A stretch of 51,292 nt of DNA. Origin: a virus. The notes below the pieces were generated by a model. It did not search any database. It was not told the DNA's origin and saw nothing but the letters and a program-made list of their open reading frames with translations. The stretch lies in the IMG/VR virus record IMGVR_UViG_3300002460_000039, positions 1 to 51,292 of that record. One strand, 5' to 3'. Shown in pieces: positions 1 through 8,406 of the stretch. The translations under genes and the position numbers were made by a program. How positions within the stretch are numbered: the stretch's first letter is position 1; the number at the start of each line of letters is the position of its first letter.

Positions 1-2070
1 CAAAATGCTTATGCACTTCGCTTGACACAAGATACAGTTACTCCACCACCTCCACCTCCACCACCGCAGACATCCCAAGTCACGTCTTTCCAGTTGACAT
101 CCAGTCTCGGCGGTACTCTCCCATTTACCGTTGGACTCGGTTTCAAGAAGGGCGACCTCACCGGATTTCCGGTTCTTACTGTGCCAACTTCGCAAGTCAT
201 TGTTAAAAGTCGCTGGACAGACAACAGCGTGAAACATGCCATCGCATCCGGTCAGGTTGCGTTGACGGCGGGAGTTCCCAGCAACGTCGGTGTTTCTTCG
301 TCTGCGTCGGTGCCATCGGGAACAAACCTGACGGCCGCAGATATTCAGGCAGCGAATCCGGCTGCTTCGGTTCAGCTGGGAAGTATAGGGACGGTGAGTC
401 TTTCCAGTCTGCTTGCCACACCTTTTCGGACATGGATCAGCGGACCAGAGATGGTCGAAGCGCACTACAGACGCGCTGTCGGGAGCGACCCGACGCTGGC
501 AGTGTGGTTTTACGTACGGATGTACAAGGGTGGCCGAGTGTGGGTGCGCACAAACGTCGAAAATGGATACGTTAACACGACAACAGCAAACAAGACCTAC
601 ACACCGTCCGTACGGATAGGTACAACGACTGTATTCACAAACAACGGTAATACACTTATTCATTATGCGAATACGCGGTGGACCGCCGATGGATGGATTG
701 GCACAGACCCGCAGGTTGTTCCAAGAATAGACACAACGTACCTTATGAACAGCAAACTCGTTCCGAATTACTGGAAACGGAACCCGAGTTCCAGCATCCT
801 AAATAGTTTGAACCAATCCTACACACCAATGACGAACGGCATGCTGACACCGAGTATGGGCAATGGCGGTTATCAGGAACAGATTGGTCTCTTGCCGCTA
901 TGGGATGCACTCTACATTTCGTCTGGTGCGGATGCACGTGCGTACAAGTCAGTCTTGGCAAATGCCAGTTCCATGAACAGTTACCCTATTGCATGGCGCA
1001 ACCCATCCACGCAACTGCCAGCCAAGCCGTCGGATTTCCCGAGCTATGCCATCAATGGCGGTACCTATGACTTGCGTGCCGGTCCGTATACATGGGAAAT
1101 GAACCATGCACCATCTGAAGGTTACGTTGCCTATCTCGTTACCGGGGACTATTGGTACTACGAAACTATGCTGCTGCACTTGTCCTTGGACTTTCTGGCG
1201 CTCAATGATGGAACAGGCTCAGGTGTCAATCGCCTGCTCACGGCTGAGACTCGAGGCACGGCATGGAACTTTCGCAACATGGTGCAGACGCTTGCACTGG
1301 CCCCAACTGGCGATGCCGTTGCCGCCGACTATCGAATACTTCTGGCAAACAACGTCAGTCATTGGAAGGCGGTAAAGGATACCTTGGGAGGACAAGGCAT
1401 CGGATATCTCCATGAATACAATGTTGATCTGTATGCTCCCGGCACAATCGCGCCGTGGCAGCAGCATTTTTTTATTCAATCGGTTGGGATGGGTTCCGAT
1501 CTCGAACCATTAACGAACATGGTCGTATACAATGAGGTGCGCGACTGGATGTACAGGGGATCGGTTGGAATTCTGGGCGATGCCAACGGATTTTGCTTTA
1601 CCTATGCTTCTTCGTACAACATCAAGATCAGTAGCGGCGGTAACGATAACCCATCGAGTTGGTATCCTAATTGGAAAGCTGTTTCAAATGCGACTCTTGG
1701 TAACAACGTTTCGTGTGGGAATACACTCCTGGGTGATTCTGCAAGTGGAGGTCATCCTACTACAGCCCACGAGGGATATTGGGGCAACCTGATGCCATCT
1801 ATTGCATATGCAGTGGACCATGGGGCTGTGGGTGCAGCAGCGTCATGGGCACGGTTAACGGGGGCATCAAACTGGTCTACAATAGAGCGTGCCGGATTCG
1901 ATGATACCCCACTGTGGGGGATAGTACCGCGAACACTACCTCAACCCCCACCACCTCCCCCAACGACAATTGACCTAACTGCACCATCAATAGCGTCTAC
2001 AGACTATAATACGGCTCATACGGCTATGCTAATCTTAGCTCAACCGTCTTCGGAGGAAGATTTCAGATGA
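1..2070 (+). CDS. RIFT-barrel / exo-rhamnogalacturonan-lyase-like protein, 5' partial
   Basis: The reading frame is open to the left edge of the window (seven sense codons precede the first possible TTG start at 22), so the true N-terminus is probably outside. A proline tract of eight residues comes first, then a beta-rich segment with the sequence LPFTVGLGFKKGDL and WTDNSVKHA, which resembles the N-terminal RIFT barrel of the PcRGLX/YetA-like lyase family. The middle and C-terminal part (roughly residues 270-640) is rich in aromatic and helical segments, such as WEMNHAPSEGYVAYL, compatible with an alpha/alpha toroid. A second proline tract sits near the C-terminus. In a phage such a protein would plausibly be a virion-attached polysaccharide-degrading or glycan-binding enzyme; the substrate cannot be told from sequence. 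It overlaps the next gene by ATGA, so the two are translationally coupled. Confidence 0.55.
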   Translation, partial: QNAYALRLTQDTVTPPPPPPPPQTSQVTSFQLTSSLGGTLPFTVGLGFKKGDLTGFPVLTVPTSQVIVKSRWTDNSVKHAIASGQVALTAGVPSNVGVSSSASVPSGTNLTAADIQAANPAASVQLGSIGTVSLSSLLATPFRTWISGPEMVEAHYRRAVGSDPTLAVWFYVRMYKGGRVWVRTNVENGYVNTTTANKTYTPSVRIGTTTVFTNNGNTLIHYANTRWTADGWIGTDPQVVPRIDTTYLMNSKLVPNYWKRNPSSSILNSLNQSYTPMTNGMLTPSMGNGGYQEQIGLLPLWDALYISSGADARAYKSVLANASSMNSYPIAWRNPSTQLPAKPSDFPSYAINGGTYDLRAGPYTWEMNHAPSEGYVAYLVTGDYWYYETMLLHLSLDFLALNDGTGSGVNRLLTAETRGTAWNFRNMVQTLALAPTGDAVAADYRILLANNVSHWKAVKDTLGGQGIGYLHEYNVDLYAPGTIAPWQQHFFIQSVGMGSDLEPLTNMVVYNEVRDWMYRGSVGILGDANGFCFTYASSYNIKISSGGNDNPSSWYPNWKAVSNATLGNNVSCGNTLLGDSASGGHPTTAHEGYWGNLMPSIAYAVDHGAVGAAASWARLTGASNWSTIERAGFDDTPLWGIVPRTLPQPPPPPPTTIDLTAPSIASTDYNTAHTAMLILAQPSSEEDFR

Positions 2071-2390
2071 TACTCCACCCCGGCAAAAAATCTGTTCTAA
2101 CCGTTTCTAACATTGTGGATAATAGCGTGCCTCCGAAACCGATAGTACTCACTGATACAGTACCCGTCTACACGGTGGCCCCAGAAGGAAACGTATCACT
2201 GTGGCCGTCGGCAGACGGTATGACGTGCGATGTTGTATTTGCTCAAGCTAGTACCGTCAGCAACATAGTGACAGTGAACGTTAGTGGAGTCAAAAAGACC
2301 GCAATCTTTCAAACATTGCTAACCCCACCCCCGCCCGTGCCTGTAGTCGGGGACTTTACTTTGACAATAGGCCCAGAGGTTGATGTATGA
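2067..2390 (+). CDS. small Ig-like protein
   Basis: A 107-residue protein starting in an ATGA overlap with the upstream lyase-like gene. It is beta-rich, with alternating hydrophobic residues (VPVYTVAPEGNVSLW, SNIVTVNVSGVKK) as in bacterial Ig-like (Big) domains, and carries a short proline run near the C-terminus that echoes the proline tracts of its neighbour. It probably forms a structural or carbohydrate-contacting accessory of the upstream protein. I do not recognise a specific family, and no catalytic motif is visible. Confidence 0.55.
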   Translation: MILHPGKKSVLTVSNIVDNSVPPKPIVLTDTVPVYTVAPEGNVSLWPSADGMTCDVVFAQASTVSNIVTVNVSGVKKTAIFQTLLTPPPPVPVVGDFTLTIGPEVDV

Positions 2391-2950
2391 CACTCACAGC
2401 AGCTAGTTTGGTCTTGGTTCTTGCCCTACAGGGTATGACAGATTCGAGGGCAATGTCCGTAGCGCGGTCATTGTGGGATCAGGTGGCTATGATCGGACAT
2501 GCTCGCAATGTATTTGATACATATTGGGTCAAACAAGTCGGGGTTCGTTCGGACGGCTGTAAGACAGACTTTACTTTGTTGGGGAGTGGCCCCAACACAT
2601 GGGACACAGCATTTGCTGCTGTTCCGATGAATATCGTAAAGGGGCCGTATTCCAGCACAGTAACACTTCGATCCGCAGCTTGGGACGATATCGCTGCAGT
2701 GTCACTCCAATTTCGTTTGGACGGCCAGCCATTGGGGACTGAGATCGCAAACCCAGCCCCCGGTCAATTGTTCAATGCCTCAATGATGTGGAACACTGCA
2801 ACTGTGCCGAATGGTATTCACAGTTTGTGCGCCACAGCACGGGACGCTTCTGGAAACATTGGTCGTGGCAATGCGATTGTTATCGAAATAGACCAAAGTC
2901 GTGCATCTATCGCAACGGAAATAGGGCCATCATTTCCGGCAGTGAGATAA
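2387..2950 (+). CDS. Ig-like domain protein with hydrophobic N-terminus
   Basis: A 187-residue protein that again overlaps the upstream gene by ATGA, making a three-gene coupled unit. The first 16 residues (MTLTAASLVLVLALQG) are hydrophobic and could be a signal or anchor segment, although no basic n-region is present. From about residue 88 the sequence looks like a bacterial Ig domain of the Big_7 type: LQFRLDGQPLGTEI, then WNTATVPNGIHSL and ATARDASGNIG, the usual pattern of domains found beside glycan-active enzymes. The likely role is a cell-surface-binding accessory. It is the last gene before a strong hairpin terminator. Confidence 0.55.
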   Translation: MTLTAASLVLVLALQGMTDSRAMSVARSLWDQVAMIGHARNVFDTYWVKQVGVRSDGCKTDFTLLGSGPNTWDTAFAAVPMNIVKGPYSSTVTLRSAAWDDIAAVSLQFRLDGQPLGTEIANPAPGQLFNASMMWNTATVPNGIHSLCATARDASGNIGRGNAIVIEIDQSRASIATEIGPSFPAVR

Positions 2951-3011
2951 AACCACCACAAACGTCGCAGCAGTTGTGATATAGTAGTAGTAATTGATCT
3001 AGTCTCCTTTC

Positions 3012-3053
3012 CGGTGAGTGGCGCTGGCTTTTATTAGTCAGCGCCACTCGCCG
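3012..3053. terminator. rho-independent terminator after the lyase/Ig genes
   Basis: A 15-bp inverted repeat (cggtgagtggcgctg with cagcgccactcgccg, one G-T wobble) can extend by three more pairs to leave a short loop, and is followed by TTTT on the plus strand. It lies between the plus-strand gene ending at 2950 and a possible minus-strand gene ending at 3071, so it may also serve transcription from the other side. Confidence 0.75.
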
Positions 3054-3070
3054 TTTTAAAGGGACTTAAC

Positions 3071-3199
3071 CTACTTATGCCCCGAATACCCGCGTGCGCG
3101 GTCGCCTATTCGACGATGCTTCGCTTTCGGCTTTACGCCTTTCTTCGGACCCATTTTCGGTTGTTCGGACTTTGGAGCTGAAATCTTTTTAATTGCCAT
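3071..3199 (-). CDS. possible small basic protein, opposite strand
   Basis: A 42-residue reading frame from ATG, very rich in Lys and Arg (MAIKKISAPKSEQPKMGPKK at the start, ending RARGYSGHK). The frame stays open upstream to 3325 with a histidine-rich stretch (AHGHAHVHN), so a longer form starting at a GTG or at 3325 is possible, but that part runs antisense to the HNH gene. No Shine-Dalgarno sequence is visible before the ATG. The convergent position opposite the terminator gives mild support. Function unknown. Confidence 0.35.
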   Translation of the reverse strand: MAIKKISAPKSEQPKMGPKKGVKPKAKHRRIGDRARGYSGHK

Positions 3200-3246
3200 T
3201 AATGCATTATGCACATGTGCGTGTCCATGTGCGAAGCTAATCGTGC

Positions 3247-3642
3247 TTGCAAGAATATATTCGCAGAAATGATTTGCTATTTGACCTCGGGTACACCAGT
3301 TATAAGCAATATCTACAGTCCCCACTGTGGAAGGAAATTCGCAAACGCAAACTTACACTCGACCCACTATGCTTTGGCTGCGGCAAAAGAGCCAGACAAG
3401 TCCATCACGGCAGTTATCATCAAGATAATCTAACTGGCACCACCCTCAAAGATCTCTTCAGCATCTGTAAACGGTGTCACCATTGGATCGAATTTACAAA
3501 GTCCGGCGATAAGCGTCAGCCGAGGGATGCCACAAATGAACTTCGCAGAGTCCGCAAATGGCGTCTCCGAAGCAAGCACTGGAAGGTCGATAACCGCGTC
3601 AAAGTGCTGCAGCGTGCTAAAGTCTGGGCCGCTGCACGGTAA
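3247..3642 (+). CDS. HNH endonuclease
   Basis: A 131-residue protein with a short HNH fold. A Trp-containing helix (YLQSPLWKEIRKRK) leads into a zinc-binding pair CFGCG, the catalytic VHHGSYH segment and a second pair CKRCH. This layout is typical of free-standing phage homing endonucleases. The first possible start after an upstream in-frame stop is TTG, without a clear ribosome site, so the N-terminus is uncertain. It is followed after two bases by a second gene of the same family, and the pair interrupts the space between the early structural genes and the head module. Confidence 0.75.
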   Translation: MQEYIRRNDLLFDLGYTSYKQYLQSPLWKEIRKRKLTLDPLCFGCGKRARQVHHGSYHQDNLTGTTLKDLFSICKRCHHWIEFTKSGDKRQPRDATNELRRVRKWRLRSKHWKVDNRVKVLQRAKVWAAAR

Positions 3643-3644
3643 CA

Positions 3645-4388
3645 GTGTTCAAATGTGGACTAACACCACCAGTACAAATCAAGCGAAAAGCCCAGAGGTA
3701 CTTGGTGTACAATAAAAAAGCGGCCCCTGTAAAAATGCCGCACTTGTCAATTTTTGGGGGTGTTTATATCGCGCATCGCGCACACCAACTCCACAAAATA
3801 AACAAAATTAGAGAGATTTCTCTCGAATACTCGCGCGGTGAACACATACCTGCAGAACGCCCAAGCGCACAACTTCCATCTCGTCTGCCGCACGAGAACC
3901 GTACGACAATTGACTTTCTCGGCACAGAGTTAGCAAACTCCGGCACAAATTACAAAAGACTTAGACTGAAATTGCTGGGGATGACCTACCATGAATATAT
4001 ACAAAGTACGCACTGGAGGAAATTTCGCAAACGGTATATCAAGGGCCTAAAATCAAATCAGTGCGAAGTGTATAACTGCCGCAATCGCGCCGTCTTACTA
4101 CACCACCGCACATATACTCGTCTCGGCGAAGAACACAGAGACGATGTCTTTTTTATATGCAACTCGTGCCACGATCAAGTTCACGAATACATTCGACGCA
4201 AACGCAGACACAATAAAAAACAACAAAACCGGCACGATGCATTGGGAGAACCTGAAAAGTTCACTCGCTTACCCCGGTCAGGGCATCGCCAGAAGATGTA
4301 CCTACCTTGGGGCGGCTTGTTTGATTGTCGCTTCAAAGCCGATACCAAATCGAAAGCGCAGGGCAGTAATGCCCAGAGCACACGGTAA
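3645..4388 (+). CDS. HNH endonuclease, paralogue of the preceding gene
   Basis: The HNH core is in the second half: LGMTYHEYIQSTHWRKFRKR aligns with the equivalent helix of the upstream protein, followed by CEVYNC, VLLHHRTYTR and ICNSCHDQVHEY. The length from the GTG at 3645 is 247 residues, but the first 100 or so have no recognisable domain and a hairpin lies across 3714-3741, so the real start may be further in, for example ATG at 3735. The C-terminal tail after the HNH core is basic and low in recognisable structure. Probably a mobile homing endonuclease; the cleavage site is unknown. Confidence 0.7.
   Translation: MFKCGLTPPVQIKRKAQRYLVYNKKAAPVKMPHLSIFGGVYIAHRAHQLHKINKIREISLEYSRGEHIPAERPSAQLPSRLPHENRTTIDFLGTELANSGTNYKRLRLKLLGMTYHEYIQSTHWRKFRKRYIKGLKSNQCEVYNCRNRAVLLHHRTYTRLGEEHRDDVFFICNSCHDQVHEYIRRKRRHNKKQQNRHDALGEPEKFTRLPRSGHRQKMYLPWGGLFDCRFKADTKSKAQGSNAQSTR
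3714..3741 (-). terminator. possible minus-strand terminator
   Basis: Read on the minus strand, gcggc and gccgc form a 5-bp stem with a 12-base loop, followed by six T residues. It is weak and lies inside the extended 5' part of the second HNH frame, which hints that this part is not coding. No convincing minus-strand gene ends here. Confidence 0.25.
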
Positions 4389-4571
4389 AATACCCGCCGT
4401 GGACTTCTTTGACGAGTCGGAAAGGGGACTGTCCAGCCTTTTTTTTAGGTTGGTTTGATGCCGGGCAACGAGTAGGTGATTGAACAGAGATTCATCAAGA
4501 ATCTTTCCTACAAACGCGGGCCGCGCCCCGGTCGTATTCTGAAAATACAGAGTGCGTACATAATCAGTCAT
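4302..4571 (-). CDS. doubtful ORF at the edge of the non-coding region
   Basis: An 89-residue minus-strand frame starting MTDYVRTLYFQNTTGARPAF. It has no recognised domain and no Shine-Dalgarno sequence; TATACT sits three bases before the ATG. Its 3' part is antisense to the end of the second HNH gene. It is listed because it is the only long frame in this stretch, but it may well be spurious. Confidence 0.18.
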   Translation of the reverse strand: MTDYVRTLYFQNTTGARPAFVGKILDESLFNHLLVARHQTNLKKRLDSPLSDSSKKSTAGILPCALGITALRFRFGIGFEATIKQAAPR

Positions 4572-4691
4572 CCCAGTATAAAGACAGGCTTAAATAAGCT
4601 TACGTGGGAAGTAACGTCATAGAGTCGAAATGCTTATGTATAGAGCGAGACGCAAGAGGATCCATACCATCTTCTATAGGATTTCAGAAGG

Positions 4692-4754
4692 GGATGCCCG
4701 CGGTGTGCAGCGTAGGTGTGTCTGCCTAACACAGGAATGCCCGTGGTGTGCTGC
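4692..4754. repeat. imperfect direct repeat, period 42
   Basis: ggatgcccgcggtgtgcagc recurs 42 bases later as gaatgcccgtggtgtgctgc, 17 of 20 bases the same. Both copies are in non-coding DNA. Confidence 0.6.
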
Positions 4755-4778
4755 CTGAGTTCTGTTTAGTGCTGTAAC

Positions 4779-4816
4779 GACTATAAGGGTCTCGCTAACG
4801 CTCAACCCTTATAGTC
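4779..4816. repeat. perfect 12-bp inverted repeat (hairpin)
   Basis: gactataagggt is followed after 14 bases by its exact reverse complement acccttatagtc. No T tract follows, so it is not an ordinary terminator. The arms do not fold as a tRNA. A protein-binding site or structured RNA is possible. Confidence 0.65.
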
Positions 4817-4833
4817 TATCGGCGGTGTTATTG

Positions 4834-4859
4834 TGTTATGACCGTGTGTTAGGACCGTG
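4834..4859. repeat. tandem 13-bp repeat
   Basis: tgttatgaccgtg is immediately followed by tgttaggaccgtg, one mismatch. Short tandem repeats of this kind can be iterons or operator sites, but nothing else here decides the role. Confidence 0.55.
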
Positions 4860-5013
4860 CTAGATGACAATTCGTCCCTTCAGATGAGCGTCATCGGCGT
4901 ATGCACGGAGTGTCCTGCCATTTTTTTGTGTTGAACGCACCTACACACCTGCCAAGTGTAAAAAAGTGACTACATCTCCGAGACTCCTGTCACCGATGTA
5001 AACTACATTTATT

Positions 5014-6864
5014 ATGCCTGTACCTCACCCGATGCCGGATGAAGACAAGGACGAGTTTGTATCCAGGTGTATGGGGTCCGATGGTATGATGGCGGAATTT
5101 CCAGACAAGTCCCAGCGCGCGGCTGTATGTCTTGGCGCATGGCGGAAAAAGAAGAAGTCTGCGTCGAATGCGAACTCTAATCTCCGCAGAACCCAGCTCG
5201 CCACACTAGAAATCCAAAAAGACCTTATTCGGAGCGAGAAATTAGACGGGCGTACCTTCACCGTAGCCCCATGCGTTCCTATACGCGAGGGTGTCCACAA
5301 TAACGAATTCATAAGTTTCGATGAGATAAGTATCTTCCCAGAAGCATGGGACGGCCGACCACTGCCTATTGACCATCCCACAGACGACGACGGCAAAGCC
5401 ATCACAGCCAACAGTCCGAAGGTTATGGAATCCTCAGTTGTTGGATTCCTCTTTAATGTTGTAGAGCGGGAAGATATCCGAGGCATTTCCGGGGAAATCT
5501 GGGTAGATGTGGAAAAAGCCGGTACAGTGCCTGGCGGCGCAGAAGTACTACGAAAGTTGAATGCTGGTGAGCAGTTGGAAGTATCGACAGCTTACTACAC
5601 TTTTGTAGACAAAGTCCCGGGCGAGTGGAAGAACTCTGATGGCACGATTGAGAAGTTCAATGGTAGCCAGACGGGCGTACGCCCCGATCATTTAGCGCTG
5701 CTTCCATTCAATACAGGTGCATGCAATTGGGCGGATGGCTGCGGAGCCCCACGCAATAATGTCGCAAAACCTAATGACCAGACCATAAAATCTGTTGAGG
5801 ATATTATGCCAGATAAACAGTTTCAAGTAAATGGTAAGCAACTCGGTAAAGTATTGGCCGGTGTACTGGCTGCGCATGCAGACGGTGACGGGTCTGCTAC
5901 TTCTATGATTAATAGGCTTGCAATAGCCGCAAACATTGAGCCTGCGAAGGTTCAAGCTCTCGTGAATGGTGAGCTGGATTTTGCCCCACGGTCGTGGCTG
6001 AATATCTTTTCAGTCATATTGGACATTGATTCGTGGGACATTTTCATGGCTGCGTCAAGCGATAACGCCGATGCACGTCACAAAGAAAATGTCAAGGAAA
6101 ATATTTCAAGTGACGTGTCCATAGCAGATAATGGAAAACAGAAGCTTGCAACCGAGGTTGGTGTGGACACCGAGAAGAAAGCCTGTACGCCTTGTGCCGA
6201 ACGTGATGCATCGGAGAAGTCTCTGGCGGCCAAAGTTCAAGAAGTGGTTACGAACAGTATTACGAATACCATCAAGTCTCTCGGACTGCGATGGAACAGT
6301 GGAGAACAAATCCTAATGGACAAGAAACAGAGAGTCGATGCATTGATTGCATCCGACAAGACTCGGTTTGCTGAAAATCACCGAGAGTGGCTGATGGCCA
6401 TGAACGATGAACAGCTAGCACTTTTTGAGCCAGAGGCTGAAAAGGAAACAAAGTCTGAAGTTCAGGCTGATGTCACTGTGCAAGTGGCTGCGACTGAAAA
6501 GATTGTGGCACCGGAACCGGTTGCCATGACAAAAGAACAGATGTTTCAGACAATGGGCTTGAGTGAGGAAGATGTCAAAATAATCAAAGCTGCGGCCGAC
6601 CAGAAGAAACAGGCTCGCAATGACAAGATTGCTGCAATAGTCGCTGCATCCGGGTGCCCGTACGAGAAAGCCGAACTGGAAGCATTCAGTGACGCTATGC
6701 TCGAAAAGACACTAAACATGCTTCAGCCAGATGGTACTCCGTTCCGTGCTGCTGCGTGTGCTACACGTACCGACCCGAAGAATGCCGTTCCAGCACCGCC
6801 CGCTATTCTACTGGCAAAGCCGGAACCGGTCGTGACATTACTCGAACGCAGGGGGCGCAAGTAA
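5014..6864 (+). CDS. prohead protease (DUF2213) with C-terminal scaffold-like region
   Basis: A 616-residue protein. The first 45 residues (MPVPHPMPDEDKDEFVSRCM and the cysteine-containing stretch that follows) match the short N-terminal element common in phage maturation proteases. Residues 60-260 match the DUF2213 prohead protease type, with LPIDHPTDDDGK and the beta strands around LEVSTAYYTFVD. The second half is acidic and helical (Lys/Glu/Ala-rich, about residues 470-580), as expected of a fused scaffold that is cleaved during capsid maturation. It sits directly before decoration and major capsid genes, the usual order. The ATG has no strong ribosome site; the non-coding region upstream probably holds the promoter. 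Confidence 0.8.
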   Translation: MPVPHPMPDEDKDEFVSRCMGSDGMMAEFPDKSQRAAVCLGAWRKKKKSASNANSNLRRTQLATLEIQKDLIRSEKLDGRTFTVAPCVPIREGVHNNEFISFDEISIFPEAWDGRPLPIDHPTDDDGKAITANSPKVMESSVVGFLFNVVEREDIRGISGEIWVDVEKAGTVPGGAEVLRKLNAGEQLEVSTAYYTFVDKVPGEWKNSDGTIEKFNGSQTGVRPDHLALLPFNTGACNWADGCGAPRNNVAKPNDQTIKSVEDIMPDKQFQVNGKQLGKVLAGVLAAHADGDGSATSMINRLAIAANIEPAKVQALVNGELDFAPRSWLNIFSVILDIDSWDIFMAASSDNADARHKENVKENISSDVSIADNGKQKLATEVGVDTEKKACTPCAERDASEKSLAAKVQEVVTNSITNTIKSLGLRWNSGEQILMDKKQRVDALIASDKTRFAENHREWLMAMNDEQLALFEPEAEKETKSEVQADVTVQVAATEKIVAPEPVAMTKEQMFQTMGLSEEDVKIIKAAADQKKQARNDKIAAIVAASGCPYEKAELEAFSDAMLEKTLNMLQPDGTPFRAAACATRTDPKNAVPAPPAILLAKPEPVVTLLERRGRK

Positions 6865-6868
6865 ATAG

Positions 6869-7300
6869 ATGCCTAACACAATTATTCTACGTGGTGACAA
6901 TTACACATACCGCGAAGACAACTCACAAGCAGCAATCACGCCTGGAATGTTGCTGGAATTCAATGCCAATGACAAGCTCCAGAAGCACTCTACGTCCGGT
7001 GGTGATGCTGCCGCAATGTTTGCTCTTGAGGAAGATTACGTAGGTAATCCAGTTACGGAAGCGTTCACGGCTGGTGATCGCGTGCCTTATGCAGACTGCG
7101 GCAAGGGTACAATCGTCTGGGCTCACCTTGCTTCTGGACAGAATGTCGCTCGTGGCGATTTTCTGATGTCTGATGGGGCTGGATTTCTTACAGCCAAGAC
7201 GAGCACAAATTTTGTCGTAGCACAGGCCGATGAAGATGCCGACGCAAGTACGGGTGTCGCAGCGGCGGGGTCTCTACGCTTCAGAGCGAGGGTGGTGTAA
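6869..7300 (+). CDS. capsid decoration protein
   Basis: A 143-residue protein between protease and major capsid protein. It is glycine/alanine-rich and beta-rich, with PGMLLEF, GDRVPYADCGKGTIVWAHL and NVARGDFLMSDGAGFL, the pattern of phage head decoration or stabilising proteins related to DUF2190. It would bind the capsid surface as trimers and stabilise expanded heads. A GGGGG ribosome-site candidate lies 13 bases before the ATG, inside the end of the protease gene. Confidence 0.7.
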   Translation: MPNTIILRGDNYTYREDNSQAAITPGMLLEFNANDKLQKHSTSGGDAAAMFALEEDYVGNPVTEAFTAGDRVPYADCGKGTIVWAHLASGQNVARGDFLMSDGAGFLTAKTSTNFVVAQADEDADASTGVAAAGSLRFRARVV

Positions 7301-7305
7301 ATTAA

Positions 7306-8298
7306 ATGGAAACGAACACAGCACTTATTAATCATGCACGCGATTTCATCAGTGCAGGTGGAAGTCCAGCAAAAGCACTGCTTCGTGCCAATGGCGACAC
7401 ACAAGCCCTGCGTACCAACGACGTGCTGCGCAAGGACGAGTGGGAACTGCTGGACGAGACGTTGGTTGGCATTGCCCGTCAGCGGCTTATCGGCATCAAT
7501 GACCTGCGCAATCGCGGTTTGGTCGAAAATACGGGGGGACTTGGTGTTCTACTGAGCCAATATGAGCAGCTCGGTGATATGTCCGCTGCTGATGTGGACT
7601 TTGCAGGTGTTACCGATGGAGAAAAGGACAGCGTAACGTTTACTCTGGTAAGCGTGCCAGTCCCTATCATCCACAAGGACTTCAGCATCAATATCCGTAG
7701 GTTGCTTGCATCACGCGGCTCTCAGAGTCACGGGTCGCCAATTGACCGTACTCAAGTTGAAGTAGCTGGCCAGAAGGTTGCCGAACAGATGGAAGAAATT
7801 CTATTTAATGGCTTCTCTGGCGGGTCTCTTGACGGTAATGCGCTGTTGGGGTATACCAACGCGCCAGATGTGAATACCGAAGCGGGTTCAGATTGGGGCA
7901 CTGCGACCAACGTTCAAATTGATGTTATTGATGCGATTGATGAACTGGAAGCGGACAGCTTCTTCGGGCCGTGGGTCATGTATGTGGCAACGACACAGTT
8001 CGGTCAACTTAGAACTTTTTTCACTGATGGTTCTGGTGACCAAGTCTTCGACCGTCTTGCACGTATCCAGGGTCTGGAAGATGTGCGGCCTGGGGACAGA
8101 CTGAGTGCTGGTAATGCAGTCCTTGTCAGTATGCGCCGCGATGTGGTTGATCTTGCAATCGGGCAAGAACTGACGGTTGTGGAGTGGGAGACCAAAGGTG
8201 GACTCATGATGCATTTCAAGGTCATGACTGCTATGGCCGCTCGCGTGAAAAGCACTAGTGACGATAAGTCTGGTATTTGTACCATAACCGGTATATAA
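7306..8298 (+). CDS. major capsid protein (HK97 fold)
   Basis: A 330-residue protein in the position of the major capsid protein, right after the decoration gene and before a strong terminator. The sequence resembles the encapsulin/bacteriocin-like branch of HK97-fold shell proteins: an N-terminal helical arm (residues 1-60), the IHKDFSINIRRLLASR segment (E-loop/P-domain region), the long helix QVEVAGQKVAEQMEEILFNG and the beta-rich end with DLAIGQELTVVEWE. It contains no separate scaffold; the protease gene upstream seems to supply it. This should be the most abundant virion protein. Confidence 0.85.
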   Translation: METNTALINHARDFISAGGSPAKALLRANGDTQALRTNDVLRKDEWELLDETLVGIARQRLIGINDLRNRGLVENTGGLGVLLSQYEQLGDMSAADVDFAGVTDGEKDSVTFTLVSVPVPIIHKDFSINIRRLLASRGSQSHGSPIDRTQVEVAGQKVAEQMEEILFNGFSGGSLDGNALLGYTNAPDVNTEAGSDWGTATNVQIDVIDAIDELEADSFFGPWVMYVATTQFGQLRTFFTDGSGDQVFDRLARIQGLEDVRPGDRLSAGNAVLVSMRRDVVDLAIGQELTVVEWETKGGLMMHFKVMTAMAARVKSTSDDKSGICTITGI

Positions 8299-8324
8299 GC
8301 TAATAGACTGATATAGCAAAACTT

Positions 8325-8358
8325 AGGGTGGTCTGTCCGTCGGACAGACCACCCTTTT
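8325..8358 (+). terminator. strong rho-independent terminator after the capsid gene
   Basis: The 13-bp arms gggtggtctgtcc and ggacagaccaccc are separated by three bases, with one more A-T pair at the base, and are followed by TTTT and a T-rich tail. It should separate the heavily expressed capsid gene from the following HNH gene. Confidence 0.9.
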
Positions 8359-8406
8359 CTATTTTCCGGCCTTTAAAGTCACAACCTGTGTTATGCTGTT
8401 TTTACC

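Larger units (their letters stand above)
4389..5013. other. repeat-rich intergenic region before the head genes
   Basis: About 600 bases without a convincing plus-strand gene. They hold a T8 run near 4440, an imperfect direct repeat, a perfect 12-bp inverted repeat and a tandem 13-mer, each listed separately. The region directly precedes the prohead protease and could hold late-operon promoter or regulatory elements, or a replication or packaging site. No single reading is favoured by the sequence. Confidence 0.5.

Noticed and set aside
4779-4816. tRNA or tRNA-like gene
   Set aside because: Only one 12-bp hairpin is present, with no cloverleaf, anticodon or T arm pattern.
5025-5486. A 153-residue minus-strand frame inside the prohead protease gene
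   Set aside because: It is Ser/Arg-rich with no domain, and is antisense to a well-supported gene.
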